Assembly (NCBI GenBank): GCA_023333565.1
Contig: JAJKFH010000948.1
Coordinates: forward strand, 1,116,001 to 1,180,000
DNA from: Puffinus mauretanicus
Lineage: Eukaryota; Chordata; Aves; Procellariiformes; Procellariidae
DNA length: 64,000 bases
Reading direction: 5' to 3'
Shown here: in pieces, positions 62,978 through 64,000 of the stretch
Numbering within the stretch: position 1 is the first letter of the stretch
Layout: every line of letters starts with the position of its first letter
Program-made: the position numbers and the translations under genes
Notes under the pieces: generated by a model
The model's input: the letters and a program-made list of their open reading frames with translations, nothing else
Told to the model about the DNA's origin: nothing
Database searches by the model: none

Positions 62978-64000
62978 GTAAGTAATTCTCAGCTTTCCCT
63001 TCAGTAAATATCCATGGCCATACGCCATGGATGTCCCTATGTCCATAAGGTGTCTGTGTATGTCTGTATGCTCTACCCCTAACGTGAGTCACCAGAGTGT
63101 GTTTGTCTCTGTGTTGCTCGTGTGTGCTGAAATTCACACATTCGGCTTTTTCACAATATCATCTAGAATATGAGCTTCCTGAGGCAAGATTGGTGCAGAT
63201 GTCGATGTGTCCTTGGCAGGTTTATGGTGTTTTTTATTTTTATCACCAGAGTACATAGGAACTCTTGCTACGAGCCCAGGACTTCATTGTATCACGTCCT
63301 GTACAGCACAGAAAAAGATAAGTTTAAACTCTAAATACATAAGGAGCCAATAAGTGAATACATGGAACCACCAGGAAGTGTTGAAGTAAGCTTGAATAGC
63401 GATAGTGATCTTAGCACGGCAGCAGCCTAGCAGCTGTCAGGCTTTGAAGCTGAAGTGGGACGATTTTGAAGGAATAGAAGTGCTTCATGGATACCCAATT
63501 TATGAAGAGAAGCATATGGCAAAGCATATAGGGGCTTTTTCTTATATCTGAACAAATATAGGTGGTACGTTTCGTGTGATGGGAACATCAAAATGAGACA
63601 TTGCTTCCTTGAAGGTGAATGAGATGATGCATAGTAGTATATGGGTGAAGGAGAGAAATGTAGCAGAGATGTAGAGAGCGGGGTGACACGTTCACTGCAG
63701 AGCACTGGGGAGATAACCTCGGTGTGAGTGTTCCTGAATGGATAACACTGTCAAAGCCAGAGGAAAGAATATTGTTGCAGGACAATGAGAAGCTGAAGCA
63801 AAGTCTTAGCAAGTGTAGGTGAATATCAGACAATGAACCTTGGGGTGTTGTTTCGTGATAATTTGAATTCTAGTGGTGGATTGTCATTGAAGGGGGTATT
63901 ATGTAGAAAGCATAACCTGGGTGAAAATTTGAAGTGGCCAAAACTGCAGAAGACAGATTCTGCTGGTGAATAACAGATGAGGGTGTTAATCTCCTTAGTG
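62978..64000 (+). other. SEMA5A: SEMA5A intron after last visible exon
   Basis: First 1.0 kb of the next intron. The last 500 bases are purine-rich on the + strand. No exon, RNA gene or repeat recognised. Confidence 0.7.

Noticed and set aside
1..64000. Operons, ribosome binding sites, phage or bacterial defence systems
   Set aside because: The window is intron-rich vertebrate DNA with spliced exons and bird retroelements; no such features are expected or seen.

Overview
The window is vertebrate nuclear DNA, almost certainly from a bird. The two decisive signs are CR1 LINE copies whose 3' ends carry the AATCATAG octamer tail, and a solo LTR of a family typical of birds (starts TGTCCTGGTTTCAGC, ends ACCACGACA). 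I cannot fix the species. There is no prokaryotic organisation: no operons, CRISPR arrays or Shine-Dalgarno starts.

The only protein-coding gene I can support is an internal part of SEMA5A (semaphorin 5A) on the + strand. Seven exons join in frame, all with GT-AG introns: 1508-1643, 4963-5167, 31565-31772, 45646-45763, 52418-52599, 54742-54885 and 62830-62977. They total 1141 bp, about 380 residues. They encode the C-terminal part of the Sema beta-propeller, the PSI domain, two complete type 1 thrombospondin repeats and most of a third. The start of the gene lies left of the window. The remaining thrombospondin repeats, the transmembrane segment and the cytoplasmic tail lie to the right. SEMA5A is an axon-guidance membrane protein; its thrombospondin repeats bind glycosaminoglycans and its Sema domain binds plexins.

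About 98% of the window is intron. Recognisable transposable elements, left to right: the 5' end of a class II-like endogenous retrovirus, antisense to the gene (LTR 257-801, tRNA-Lys-like primer binding site 237-254, gag start at 98, running off the left edge); an old sense CR1 (about 7760-9115); CR1 fragments at 13034-13290 (-) and 22490-22982 (+); a 2.3-kb CR1 at 26168-28440 (-); a 1.6-kb CR1 at 37069-38691 (-); an older CR1 relic at 44384-44710 (-); a solo ERVL-type LTR at 47115-47628 (+) flanked by a 5-bp GATCC duplication; and a CR1 at 48634-49175 (-). No CR1 copy has an intact open reading frame.

The rest is AT-rich intron with a few GC-rich or low-complexity patches. I found no sign of a new multi-gene system. 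The best leads are the well-preserved retrovirus 5' end, the solo LTR inserted in sense with its own promoter and polyadenylation signals, the inverted CR1 pair in the 26-kb intron, an in-frame skippable thrombospondin exon, GC-rich patches on both sides of the third exon, and two unexplained open reading frames.
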